A stretch of DNA of 46,968 bases from Caldisericales bacterium (GTDB taxonomy: Bacteria; Caldisericota; Caldisericia; JAAYUI01), in NCBI GenBank assembly GCA_012517765.1, contig JAAYUI010000014.1, forward strand, positions 1-46,968. The letters run 5' to 3'. Shown here in pieces: positions 1-10,000 of the stretch (positions within the stretch are counted from its first letter, which is position 1; each line of letters opens with the position of its first letter). Position numbers and translations under genes: made by a program. Under the pieces are notes generated by a model that searched no databases, had not been told where the DNA came from, and was given only the letters and a program-made list of their open reading frames with translations.

Positions 1-2
1 AG

Positions 3-128
3 TTTCATGGTGTTGGCAAACACACATTCCATCTTCATCTGAAAGAGTGTCAGTGGAGATTCAACTTGAAGAATGACGACATTTATACTATATTATTGAA
101 GGAGTTCAGGGGCAGTCCGATTAGCTAG
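3..128 (+). CDS. IS1595/ISXO2-like transposase, C-terminal fragment
   Basis: Reading frame 3 is open from the window edge to a TAG at 126-128 and gives 41 residues. The segment FHGVGKHTFHLHLKECQWRF followed by N resembles the conserved C-terminus of ISXO2-like (IS1595 family) transposases, where an HGV...L..YL.EF.FRFN block closes the DDE/N domain. Only the last part is visible, so catalytic residues and the zinc ribbon cannot be judged. The gene is cut by the window edge, and I cannot tell whether the full copy is intact. The imperfect inverted repeat just downstream (132-170) might lie near the element end, but I see no clear terminal repeat or target duplication. The family match comes from a short stretch recognised by eye. 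Confidence 0.55.
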   Translation, partial: FHGVGKHTFHLHLKECQWRFNLKNDDIYTILLKEFRGSPIS

Positions 129-131
129 TCT

Positions 132-170
132 AAACCCTTTATTATAAATAAAGGCGAAATGTTAGGGTTT
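132..170. repeat. Nested inverted repeat downstream of transposase fragment
   Basis: AAACCCT (132-138) pairs with AGGGTTT (164-170). Inside it CCTTTAT (136-142) pairs with ATAAAGG (148-154) around a TATAA loop. The two stems partly compete for the same bases. It may be a weak terminator for the transposase, part of the element end, or part of the leader of the next gene. Nothing separates these options. Confidence 0.4.
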
Positions 171-217
171 TTGAAATATTTGACAGGGACCGCATTGGAT
201 ACCAAAAGGAGGATCGG

Positions 218-628
218 ATGAGTGAAAATAAAGAAAGGGTTTCCTTGCTTCTGGAAACATTAAAGGACAAGATAGATGCGATATCGGAATACGAAATTGA
301 ATCCCTGGATGCAATCATAGAAATCATTGAGAGTAAAAAAGAACTCATCGAGGAACAATCTGAGGAACTGCAGGAAGAGATCGAGGAGATAAAAAACCAG
401 TTCGAAGATGATGAAGACGATGAAATCGAAGAAAAAACAGATTTCTCCGAAGAGGAGATAGGCAACTGGGCAAACGGGGTTTCACAAACATCCAGGAAAA
501 TTCTTCTGGAAAATGTGATGGATGAGTCACTGGACCAGGCAATCAAAGTATTGAGGGAAAATGCCAGAAAACTCTATGAATCATTTGATGAAACTATCAA
601 GTCAATCATGAACATGACACACAACTAG
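218..628 (+). CDS. Small acidic coiled-coil protein, unknown function
   Basis: A 136-residue protein with a strong ribosome site (AGGAGG about 5 nt before ATG 218). It has no signal peptide or membrane segment, so it is probably cytoplasmic. Residues 1-60 are heptad-like and rich in Glu, Ile and Leu (ELIEEQSEELQEEIEEI region), followed by an Asp/Glu run near 67-76 (DDEDDEIEE). A second helical part, from about 90, ends in SIMNMTHN. I do not recognise a family. The shape (short acidic coiled coil plus helical tail) would suit an adaptor or regulatory protein, but that is a guess. It stands alone: the transposase fragment lies upstream and about 690 bp without a gene follows. The antisense frame is also long, but it lacks a ribosome site and is a shadow of the Glu/Asp codon bias. 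Confidence 0.75.
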   Translation: MSENKERVSLLLETLKDKIDAISEYEIESLDAIIEIIESKKELIEEQSEELQEEIEEIKNQFEDDEDDEIEEKTDFSEEEIGNWANGVSQTSRKILLENVMDESLDQAIKVLRENARKLYESFDETIKSIMNMTHN

Positions 629-894
629 CAGGTTAAAACACAAAAATAACTGGTTGCCAAATTGGAATGATTTTAAAGTAATGGTCTGTTAAATTGCATT
701 CCATTTCCAATTTTTAGACGCTTGTTTCATTCAATTGGTCTAGCTGTTTTTTTAAAATTTCACAATATCTCTGAATTTATTTCAGCATATAAATCAAACA
801 TTGCTTGTGTTTTCTCTATTGGACCATCATACATCCAGCAACAGTATTCACAATTGGTCCATTTATGTGTTTGGCTACTTTCCTATAATAAAAA

Positions 895-1028
895 CCGAAA
901 CCCCCGCCGGAAGGGGGTTAGGGTTTGGGGACAAGTCCCCGGAAAGAAAAGGAGGGTGGCCCAAATTGGGCGAGTTCATCTTAAGCCCTGGGGCCACCCT
1001 GTCAACAAATTTTGTCCCCAACTTGACA
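895..1028 (+). ncRNA. Candidate structured RNA or small inverted-repeat element
   Basis: Several perfect stems nest here. AACCCCC (899-905) pairs with GGGGGTT (913-919). TTGGGGACAA (925-934) pairs with TTGTCCCCAA (1012-1021). Within that, AGGGTGGCCC (953-962) pairs with GGGCCACCCT (991-1000), and GGGC (968-971) with GCCC (985-988). GGGGAC AA GTCCCC (927-940) is a competing local hairpin. The block is flanked by AT-rich DNA and has no reading frame that stands out. It could be a small RNA, a leader structure or a MITE-like repeat; no target duplication is evident. No known RNA family was recognised. Strand is assigned only from the direction of neighbouring genes. Confidence 0.4.
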
Positions 1029-1241
1029 AAAATACCAGAAACCTTTTTGCTTAAAACATTTCTTTACCTTTACACATTTATAAATTTATCTTTTAACAAC
1101 CCACAGAGTTATTGTGCAAAAAAATACAGGATATACCTTCAATATTTCTTTTGGTTTGCGGGGAAAATATTCAATAATTCGTGAAATTTTAATCATAATG
1201 GCTGCAAACTTAACTTTAAGCTTGCCACAAACCAAATATCG

Positions 1242-1269
1242 TTGAGTTTAAGGTTGCATACAATATACT
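1242..1269 (+). promoter_or_regulatory. Candidate promoter for the NHL/cohesin-like protein gene
   Basis: TTGAGT (1242-1247), a 16-nt spacer and TATACT (1264-1269) give a reasonable sigma-70 type promoter about 50 nt before the start codon at 1323. The match is moderate and other arrangements in this AT-rich stretch are possible. Confidence 0.4.
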
Positions 1270-1322
1270 TCCACCACAATGACCGGACTTGTACACCTAC
1301 AACAACCTAGAAGGGGGCTTTG

Positions 1323-4300
1323 ATGAAGAAATTTTTGTCACTAATGCTTTGTTTTGCGATCCTGATGGGCCTGGTACCGGGTATTTTCGCTCCAGGAACA
1401 GCAAACGCCATCTCCGATTTTGGTGTCGTTCCAATTGGCGGGCCACCAAAGCTTGGCGCTTTTGTGTCACCGTCATGGCTTGCATCGGAAGGTAACAGGG
1501 TCTACGTTGTCGAACAGGCAGCATTCAGGACCCAGGCCATAATGAAGAACGGGCAGCCCCAATTCGCATTTGGCCTTCACGGAAACCACGAAGAACAGAT
1601 AAGTGACCCAGGCGGAATATTTGCCTATAGGGAAAAAATATACTGGATAGACAGGTCCCAGGGGAAAATCCTCGTCAGGGGCAACAAAATAGACTCACCA
1701 TACGAAGGTGAATTCATACCAATTGGCACTGACGGCAGAAAACTCCTCAAGAGACCTGAAGGCATCTGGATAGACCAGAACAGGATATACATCGCCAATT
1801 CAGGTGCATCAAATGTGGTGGTGCTTGACCTGAATGGAAAATTCATCAGCACAATTGGCTCAAGAGGGATTGAAGATGGCAAACTTGGAAGCCCGGCCGG
1901 AATTTGTGTTCTGGCATCAAAACTGTTTGTCACCGACCCTCAAAACGGAAGGGTCGTTGTTTTCGATCTGGAAGGAAAATTTGTCCAGAACATACCGTCC
2001 GGACACCCCTTTGGAATAACGGCACTCGAAAACAAGGTTTATGTAACAGACGTAACGGCAGGCAAAGTAACCATTCTAAACCCTGATGGCACAACCATCT
2101 CTTCATTTGGTTCCCCCGGGTCAGGACAGGGTCAGCTTGGCAATCCGATAGGAATAACAATGCTTGATGGCAAAATTTATGTTGCCTCAAACACAAACAA
2201 TCGCGTGGATGTTTTCGAACAGGATGGCAAGTATGCAGGTATTCTTGGCCTTCCAGTTGAACAGGCCGCCTCCTCTTTCGGCAGACCGTCAGGCGTTGCC
2301 TACAACGGCGAAAACATCGCAGTTTCAGATTCAGCAAGAAAAAAAGTGCTCATACTGACCAAAGAAGGCAAGTTCATATCAGAATTCGGCTCATTTGGAA
2401 CAGGTGAGAGACAGTTTGCCAATCCTGTAGGACTTGATTACAAGAATGACAATGTTTATGTTGCAGACGCAGGCAATAATTGCATCAAGCAGTTTGCAAC
2501 AGATGGTACTTTCAAAAAAATCATCGGTTCGCTTGGAAACGGCAACGGAAAATTGAATTCACCATCTGATGTTGTCATTGTTTCGTCGGTCAACAAGATG
2601 TTTGTTGCTGACTCCGGAAACAACCTTGTCCAGGTGTTCTCGCTTTCAGGCGAGTTTATCAACCAGTTTGGCGGATATGGCCAGGCCCCCGGCCAGTTCA
2701 GCAACCCAACCGGAATTTCATCAGATGGCAGGAAGCTCATAGTCGCAGATTCAGGTAACTGCAGGATCCAGGAATTCACGCTCGATGGAAAGCCAGTAAA
2801 ACAGTACGGTTTTAAGGGCAGAGGCAAAGAACAACTCTTCTTCCCGCAGGATTGCTCGTACGACCAGTCGGGAAAGATATACGTCTCTGATACTTACAAT
2901 GACAGGATAGTGGTCTTTGACAACGCATCCAGGAGGTCATGGATATTTGGAAGATCAGGCGGACCAGGAAGGGCAATTTTCTTCTCCAAATCTGGCGAAG
3001 AGAATGAAGACACAAACGATCCGGATATCAAAAAGGCCGCCGGATTTTTCTCGTTCCCGGTCGGGCTTGCATGCATCGAGGACAAGGTAATCGTTTCCGA
3101 TACCCAGAACCTCAGACTCCAGTCTGTGCCATACAGCGCTATTTTTGATTTCCCAAAAGTAGATTCAGAGTCATTCGTTCCACAGTCAAGCAATGTTGTC
3201 TGGTTTACAGTGGCACCAAAAATACTCGATTTTGGCGTAATGCCTGTTGGAGAACAGGGCCAGAAGAGAATTGAAGTTCGCAACTGGACCGGTGGCGCAC
3301 TCACCGGGAAGATTGAAATCACCCAGGAAATCCCGTTCCTTTCAGTCGACCCACCGACTTTCGTTGGCGATGTGAACTTCATCACTGTAAAAATAGACAC
3401 CACAGGCATGACTGCCGGCCAGGCCATGAAGGCAACCATCAAGATAGCCACAAACAAAGGTGACCAGAGCATTGAAGCAGTTGTCCTCCCGTCTGACGGC
3501 TTTGGCTATTCGCTTCCCACCGAGCAGAGCTATTTTGTCGAGATGGAGTGCAATAATCCTGCAAGCCTCGAGATAACAGTAAATCCACAGAATGGTTTTG
3601 ACCGCAATGTCAGCTTTAGCTACTCCATGCCACTCAAGAAATGCCTTACTCATCCATCTGGAAAAGCTGTTGAAAACCTGAGCTGTGATCCAAAAAGCTT
3701 TGAGTTATCAAATGTCACCGTCGAATTTAAACCCTCATCGGTCAAGATAAGGGAGAACAACAAGACGGCAATGACACTCATTCCAAAAGGAAACGTTACT
3801 CCTGGTATCTATGAGATAAGTGTAATGATGAATGGTGCAGGTGCGGCAAACAAGGAAGTCAAATTCACATTCATTCTTCTTGTAAATCCGTGCACCAATC
3901 CAGCAACCGATAAACAGGTGCCAAGGGCGCTTCTTACAGAAACCTTTACAGCAGTCTGGTGTCAGTACTGCCCATATCACAGGGAAGCTCAGTACAGGAT
4001 GGCTGAAGAGTATGGTTTTGCAGAAATTATTCCACTTGCATACTATTGCTCTTCAACCAATGATCGTTCTGGACTAACACAAGACTCACATTCTTTCCGT
4101 TATAAATGGTACACACAAGAAGGTCTTCCTACCACGATGTTTAACGGGATATGGAACTTCTCCGAGGGAGACAAGCCTTTTGAGCGCCAGGCCCCGCCAC
4201 CAGACAGGCTCCCAGACAGGAAAATGTCAGGAACGTCATTCAGCTACCTGCGCTTCAAGCAAAGGACTGAGACCTATCGAAACATGACCTCCCCAATATC

Positions 4301-6911
4301 GTTGTTCCTCCAAGCATCTGCTGATGGGGATAAAGGTGACGCTTATCTAGAAGTAAATACATTAAGTGATCTCTCAGGCTACAAAGATCTAAATGTCTAT
4401 TTCACACTAGTAGAAAATAACGTCATTTATGAAGCCACGAATGGGGAAATGGAGCACAGCCTCAATGTGATGAAATTTCTCTACGATGAAAGCCAAAAAA
4501 AATCGCCAAAAGATGAAGCACTTGGTGATCCAATAAGCCTTTCTCCAGGAACAATAACAAAGCGAAACATTCGTTTCGAGCTTCCTCCCAATATATATGA
4601 GCGTCAGACACTTCTAAAGCGTAGTTTCGTAGTAGCCTGGATACAGGACAACACAAAGAAAGAGATCCTCCAGAGCACAATGGTTGATTTGGCCCAGCCA
4701 CTACTCACATCCTACACATTCAGGCAGGTAAATGGCCAGCAAACATCAGTGCAGGCCGGCTCAAGGGCAAATTTCAAGTACATCCTCACAAACACCGGAA
4801 ACATATTCATGGATTTCGGCGTCCAGATGACACACCTTGGCGGCCAGAACTGGGAAAACTCCCTGCTGGTAGACAAAGTACCATCACCAAATGGCGGCAG
4901 GATAACACTCGACCCGATGCAGTCATCACTCATCGAGCTCTCTGTGGAAGTCCCACCAGGAACATCCGAGGGGACAGAAAGCCTTTTCCGGGTTGAAGTT
5001 TTCGACGATCTTTCCGGGCAGTCTTCTTCCTCGGACCTCAAATTGATGGTCGAACCAGCAAAGCCACCGAGCTTTGAGGTTTCTTCGAGCACAAAATTTG
5101 TTGAAGTGGAGCCATCTGCAGAAACATCGTTCAATCTCACAGTCAACCCGATAAACGAATACAACAACCCTGTCACACTCCAACTTGACCAGGAATCCCA
5201 GAAGTATTTCCAGGCAAAATTTGATCCGCCAAATGGCGTGCCGCCATTTGAAACAAAAGTGACTATCAAATCTTCCGAGCAACTCGAATACTTTGAAGAT
5301 GGTTACAAAATAAGGATTCTTGCAACAGGTTCAGATGCCAGGGGTGAAAAGATCGAGAAGGACATCACCATCAGAGCAACCGCAAAATTGCTCAGTCTGA
5401 CGCTAAAACCTGAACGCAAGGTAATCACCTCCTGCGCAATCAATGAAATCTGCCGCCAGACTGAAGTAAAGATCAATCTTGAACCATCCGATATCCAATT
5501 AAAAGAGGCCAGGATTGATTTTGTCTATGATGGCAGATATCTCGAGGTTACAAATGTTTCCCTTGGACAGATGATGACCCGTTTTGGCGAGATAGCAGAC
5601 ATGCAATATGACATCAAGCCTGACAGGGTCAACATAAGGATCAAGAGGGAAAAAGGTGTCGTGGCAGACCAGAATGAAAATACCATCGTGGCAATAACAC
5701 TTAAATCAACCGGTGACAAGATAGAGATCGACAATGTAAGAATAGGACTTGAAAATATTACCCTGCTCTCTGCTTCCGGCAGCAAGGCACTTACAAAGTC
5801 AGTGGACGAAACACTCTCTATCCGCAAAAACGCAAAACCACCTGTCATCCACCTCATTACACCAATTCAGAAGGACTCCCCGTGGCCAGATGAAGCCGAA
5901 TCCAAGAGAAGATCAGAGCAAGGCCAGATAAACTACCGCGACATCACCACAACTGAAAAATCGCTCAAGATCTCTGGAAAGTGCGAATCTGAGGAGGGAG
6001 TAAAACAACTCACCCTTTTCGTCGGCGGAAACAAGGTCCAGCTGGCAAGCGATGGAACATTTGAATACACGATGAACCTCAAGGAAGGTTTCAACAATAT
6101 CGTCGTGGTCTGCCAGAATTTTACCGGTGAAAGCGATGGCATAATGGTAATTGCTGTTCTGGACACAACCCCACCGGACCTTGTCATTGACAGGCCAAGC
6201 GAAGACCAGCTTTCTATGGACTACTCCATGACAACAGGCCAGAACTTTATCGAGTTTAGGGGTTTCACTGAAGAGAAGGCAAAAGTCACTGTTGCAGGTC
6301 GTCAGGTCCAGGTGAGGAAAGACCCAATAACTGATGACGAAACAAAGAGGTTTTTCTTTACGGAAAAGGTCCAGCTTGCCCAAGGGCTCAATGAAATAGT
6401 GGTTTCGGCCTGTGACGAAAACGGCAACTGCAGGGAATACACATACAGGATAACCTATGATCCAAAAGCGGCTGGAAAAACAACAAAAATAGAACTGTGG
6501 CTTGGCAAGACATCCATACTTGTCAACGGAGAAACCGTGAAACTGGTCACCGCACCAACTGCCTCCTCGCCACCACTTCCAAAAGATCTTTCAGGATCAA
6601 CTTTCATGCCAATAGCCGAGGTTGCAAAAGCGCTCGATGTTGGAGTTGGCTGGAATGGCAAGGACAAAAAAGTCACGCTTACCCAACAGCTTGACAATGG
6701 CAAGAAAAAGATCATTGAGCTCTGGATTGGCAAGAAAACTGCAAAAATTGATGGCAAAGAAGTTTTCATCGATTCAGCAAAGAAACTCTATCCAACAATT
6801 GTGGGCGGCAAGACACTACTGCCGTTGAGGTTTGTTGGCGATGCCCTTGGCGCACTTGTCGAATATGAATCCAAAACCAGGAAGATAACGCTGACTTACC
6901 CAAAACCGTAA
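1323..6911 (+). CDS. Giant secreted NHL-propeller protein with thioredoxin-like, cohesin-like and CAON domains
   Basis: 1862 residues from ATG 1323, which follows an AAGGGGG ribosome site; an in-frame TTG at 1320 is less likely. A signal peptide (MKKFLSLMLCFAILMGLVPG...ANA) is followed by many NHL repeats (about 35-605, recurring VYVADAGNN / FGS.G.G.GQF patterns) and an Ig-like part (about 630-740). Next comes a thioredoxin-like, Omp28-type domain with WCQYCPYH (Cys880 and Cys883), further beta domains, and a cohesin-like beta-sandwich (about 1357-1490, with DFVYDGRYLEVTNVSLG). Two Ig-like domains precede the C-terminal tandem copper-amine-oxidase-N-like repeat (about 1722-1862, KIELWLGK and IELWIGK). 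The protein probably acts outside the membrane as a scaffold, adhesin or thiol-redox surface protein; no enzyme activity is proven. Codon use shifts within the thioredoxin-like part (about 3990-4690). A strong terminator follows. The domain calls are from sequence patterns only. Confidence 0.85.
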   Translation: MKKFLSLMLCFAILMGLVPGIFAPGTANAISDFGVVPIGGPPKLGAFVSPSWLASEGNRVYVVEQAAFRTQAIMKNGQPQFAFGLHGNHEEQISDPGGIFAYREKIYWIDRSQGKILVRGNKIDSPYEGEFIPIGTDGRKLLKRPEGIWIDQNRIYIANSGASNVVVLDLNGKFISTIGSRGIEDGKLGSPAGICVLASKLFVTDPQNGRVVVFDLEGKFVQNIPSGHPFGITALENKVYVTDVTAGKVTILNPDGTTISSFGSPGSGQGQLGNPIGITMLDGKIYVASNTNNRVDVFEQDGKYAGILGLPVEQAASSFGRPSGVAYNGENIAVSDSARKKVLILTKEGKFISEFGSFGTGERQFANPVGLDYKNDNVYVADAGNNCIKQFATDGTFKKIIGSLGNGNGKLNSPSDVVIVSSVNKMFVADSGNNLVQVFSLSGEFINQFGGYGQAPGQFSNPTGISSDGRKLIVADSGNCRIQEFTLDGKPVKQYGFKGRGKEQLFFPQDCSYDQSGKIYVSDTYNDRIVVFDNASRRSWIFGRSGGPGRAIFFSKSGEENEDTNDPDIKKAAGFFSFPVGLACIEDKVIVSDTQNLRLQSVPYSAIFDFPKVDSESFVPQSSNVVWFTVAPKILDFGVMPVGEQGQKRIEVRNWTGGALTGKIEITQEIPFLSVDPPTFVGDVNFITVKIDTTGMTAGQAMKATIKIATNKGDQSIEAVVLPSDGFGYSLPTEQSYFVEMECNNPASLEITVNPQNGFDRNVSFSYSMPLKKCLTHPSGKAVENLSCDPKSFELSNVTVEFKPSSVKIRENNKTAMTLIPKGNVTPGIYEISVMMNGAGAANKEVKFTFILLVNPCTNPATDKQVPRALLTETFTAVWCQYCPYHREAQYRMAEEYGFAEIIPLAYYCSSTNDRSGLTQDSHSFRYKWYTQEGLPTTMFNGIWNFSEGDKPFERQAPPPDRLPDRKMSGTSFSYLRFKQRTETYRNMTSPISLFLQASADGDKGDAYLEVNTLSDLSGYKDLNVYFTLVENNVIYEATNGEMEHSLNVMKFLYDESQKKSPKDEALGDPISLSPGTITKRNIRFELPPNIYERQTLLKRSFVVAWIQDNTKKEILQSTMVDLAQPLLTSYTFRQVNGQQTSVQAGSRANFKYILTNTGNIFMDFGVQMTHLGGQNWENSLLVDKVPSPNGGRITLDPMQSSLIELSVEVPPGTSEGTESLFRVEVFDDLSGQSSSSDLKLMVEPAKPPSFEVSSSTKFVEVEPSAETSFNLTVNPINEYNNPVTLQLDQESQKYFQAKFDPPNGVPPFETKVTIKSSEQLEYFEDGYKIRILATGSDARGEKIEKDITIRATAKLLSLTLKPERKVITSCAINEICRQTEVKINLEPSDIQLKEARIDFVYDGRYLEVTNVSLGQMMTRFGEIADMQYDIKPDRVNIRIKREKGVVADQNENTIVAITLKSTGDKIEIDNVRIGLENITLLSASGSKALTKSVDETLSIRKNAKPPVIHLITPIQKDSPWPDEAESKRRSEQGQINYRDITTTEKSLKISGKCESEEGVKQLTLFVGGNKVQLASDGTFEYTMNLKEGFNNIVVVCQNFTGESDGIMVIAVLDTTPPDLVIDRPSEDQLSMDYSMTTGQNFIEFRGFTEEKAKVTVAGRQVQVRKDPITDDETKRFFFTEKVQLAQGLNEIVVSACDENGNCREYTYRITYDPKAAGKTTKIELWLGKTSILVNGETVKLVTAPTASSPPLPKDLSGSTFMPIAEVAKALDVGVGWNGKDKKVTLTQQLDNGKKKIIELWIGKKTAKIDGKEVFIDSAKKLYPTIVGGKTLLPLRFVGDALGALVEYESKTRKITLTYPKP

Positions 6912-6935
6912 AAACAGCAATCACTCAGGAATAAT

Positions 6936-6966
6936 AAAAAAGCCGCCCTAAAAAGGCGGCTTTTTT
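6936..6966 (+). terminator. Rho-independent terminator after the NHL protein gene
   Basis: GCCGCC and GGCGGC form the core stem around a CTAAAAA loop, extended by A/T pairs and followed by TTTTTT. The strand is that of the gene ending at 6911. The A run on the left would let it work in reverse as well. Confidence 0.9.
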
Positions 6967-7055
6967 ATTTCTAAAAAACCGACCCCTTTCTTTATCCAGT
7001 CACCAAACTAAACTCACATTCAGTACAAAATGTTTTTTAAAGAGGAGGTTTTTAA

Positions 7056-10000
7056 TTGAAAAAAATAGCATCAGCTTTGCTGGCAATTGTTCTTTTTACC
7101 AGTCTCCCAGCAGGAAAAACAACTGCTGAGGAAGAAGAGGTAGTCCTTTTTGACAATTTTACAACTTCATCTCCAAACTTCAAAAACGGGCCAACAAAAC
7201 CAACGACATTTAGCACGTCCCAATCATACAAGATCATTGGCATTGGCACGGTACATTTCAATAACGGCAAAGGCTCCAAAAATTATGGATCGATATCACT
7301 CAAACATGAAGACGGAACCGTATACGGCCCTTGGCAATCATACGCCCCGCCAGACGTGAAAGGTTCAGAAAAGATCTTCTGGATAGTCGAACCAAATGTT
7401 GTCATTAAACCCGGAAAATATGAGGTTATTGATTCTGATAAAGATACATGGTCGTGGACCGACGAATCTGGTGGGTGTGGACTTGCGCTCGTTGCTGCAA
7501 ACAAAGTCAAGGAACAACCCTCTTCCGGAGGTCCTGGGGGCAAGGCCAAAACAATAGTATTGACGATTGGCAAACCAACCATGATTGTAAACGGGAAATC
7601 GGTGGAAATTGAAAAGGGGAAGAACACTGGCCCAATAATCATAAAAGGCAGGACAATGCTCCCGATCAGGTCTCTAATCGAGACACTGGGTGGGACAATT
7701 GACTGGAACAGCAAAGAGCAAAAAATAACCCTGAAACTTGAGGGAATATCAGTCGAACTCTGGATTGGCAAGAATACCGCCAGAGTTTCCGGCCGAGAAA
7801 TAATCATTGACCAGCCACCTGTAATAGTTGGTGGCAGGACAATGGTGCCGCTAAGGTTTGTCTCGGAAAACCTCGGATGTTCCATCATTTGGGACGCCAA
7901 AGCAAAAACTATCACCGTCAAGTTTCTTGGAAAGCTCATCCCCATAAATGGTGGCTTGGTGGGTTCTGATGACGAACTGGCATCAGTTGCCTTTCCGCCT
8001 GATTTTGCATCATCAAACACAAGTGCTTCAATAACAATGGTTTCACCACCAAAAGACAATTTCTCAGGGCAATACAAAGTTGAGGTTTCAGCTGAAAAAC
8101 CCGGAACTTTCAGTGTCGCAATCAAGGCAAATTTCAAGTTTGACCCAAAAAAAGACCGTGTCCTGGCTGAATCCCTTGACGAGCAGACAGGTCAATGGGT
8201 CAAGTGCGGCGATTCGCTTGATTATGACCCAGATGCCGGTGTCCTCTATTTCAACGACAATTTCGCGCAATCCTCAAAAACAATAACGACTTTCTCCACA
8301 TCAGGCACCATGCAGGCTGCCCCACCACAAAACGCGAGGGTGTATCGGGCAGAGCACCAGCAAAACTGGCTCGACAGTGGTGTGAACACAGTATTGCCTG
8401 GCTCTAATTTCCGGATCACATACTTCAGGGCCGGGAGGCCATGTCTTGGTTGCCTCGAAGACAGGGTCCTCGATGATTCTGCCTGGGAAAACAGAGGCAG
8501 CGGAGGGCAAAACAACGATCCTACGACAGACAACTATATCGAAGACCTGGACAAAGCATTGAACGAGGCATACGAGAGGCTGACAGAATTTGATGGTAAT
8601 AGTCTTTTCCAGCCACTTCAAACACCATTTGACGTGATAGTCATGGATTGCGGAAGGGGTGTGCAGGGTGAGACTGCAATCGGAGGCGGAGCCAGAAGGA
8701 GAATGTATATAAGCTGTAATGAGCTGGATGACTACGAAAACATGAAACTGGTTTCAACACACGAGTTGATCCATGTTTTTCAGGGCCAGCGCTACACAAA
8801 CGGAAGGGCAGGCACAAACAGATGGTTTGTGGAAGCCGTTGCCACAGGGCTCTCTGCTTACATAACAAATGTTTCAGAAGGCGCAAAAAGAGATTATTAT
8901 ACTGGCGGGAGAAGCGGCTTCATGGACTACGAAAACTATCTCTGGACAACATTCTATTCAAATAATGCAAGAAGTTACTATACATGCGGCCTTTTCGTGG
9001 AATGGATGCTGAATGTGTATGGAGATTCAGCAATCACAAACATTTATTCCAGAGCAGAAGAGCTTGACCTGGACAGACTTTCAGGGTTCTTTTCCGGGGC
9101 TGGCACAAACCTTGAAGATGCCTTCTTCACTTACTGTCACAACCTGATGGTCAATCCGCTGGGTGGATGGGGAATGAATGCCACCATAAAAGCAAACATA
9201 GTAAGGGGAGGAACAATAAAGCCAAACAACAAGTTTTCCCCACAGACAAAACTGGTAACTTTTGAGGGTGACGTAGATGTCATGTCAGCACAAAGGGTTT
9301 TTCTCTCCACATCTGCACAAATAACCCAAACTGGCTTGCTAGTCATCGATTCAAGCGAAACAAAAGACGGCCTGAGGACCATCTCTTATGATCTGGTGAG
9401 TAGCAGATCTGATGATTACGCCAATTCAGGTGGACCAATAGACAGATACGAAAGCACCCTTCCATACAGAAAAACCTTGAGCGTAATGTATTTTGGCAGC
9501 TCTTCCAGTTCCACAAGAAAAGGGTTTGACCAGATGATCATAAACCAGGGAAATAGAAGGAGGATGCATGCAAAAATCCAGTATTACCTGCTCCTGGAAC
9601 CAATAAAGACAAAGTTTGAGAGGGGAATAGTCGAGTGGACAACAAACGAGCTTGGCAACATCCCGGAAAGCTATATAAAAGGCTACAATATTTTTCTGAA
9701 CGGGATAAAAGTCTCCGGAAAAGACCCAATCAAGCCAGCCAAAGGGACCATTTCTTTTAAGCACTCTGAAATATTGAGAAATCTTGATGATAGGGTGCAG
9801 ATACAGGTTGTTGACAAATACGGCAACACCTGGCCATACATCCAGGAAAGTAAGCAAGCAAAAATCAAGATAACCGATACAAAAACAGATATTTCAAGTG
9901 ACACCTTCACCCTTTATTTCACGCTCTCCATCGAGAACCTCCCAAAGGGCGCTACACCAACATACATCATACACCTTGAGGACGCCCCAAAACCGCTTGA

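Larger units (their letters stand above)
629..1322. other. Gene-free stretch holding a structured element
   Basis: No reading frame here has a ribosome site or a recognisable product. The left part (629-890) is AT-rich. It has an imperfect stem (near 650-660 against 700-715) ending in a T run that could terminate the upstream gene. The middle (895-1028) is abruptly G/C-tract-rich and strongly self-complementary and is listed separately. The right part (1029-1310) is AT-rich again and should hold the promoter of the large gene starting at 1323. Confidence 0.6.

Noticed and set aside
142-546. Long minus-strand reading frame opposite the acidic protein
   Set aside because: It is the antisense shadow of a Glu/Asp-rich gene (Ser-rich product), without a ribosome site.
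913-956. G-quadruplex in the structured element
   Set aside because: Three close G runs, but the fourth is about 24 nt away; ordinary stems explain the tracts better.
722-1184. Two overlapping plus-strand frames in the intergenic stretch
   Set aside because: They run through the structured element, have no start signals and give no protein-like composition.
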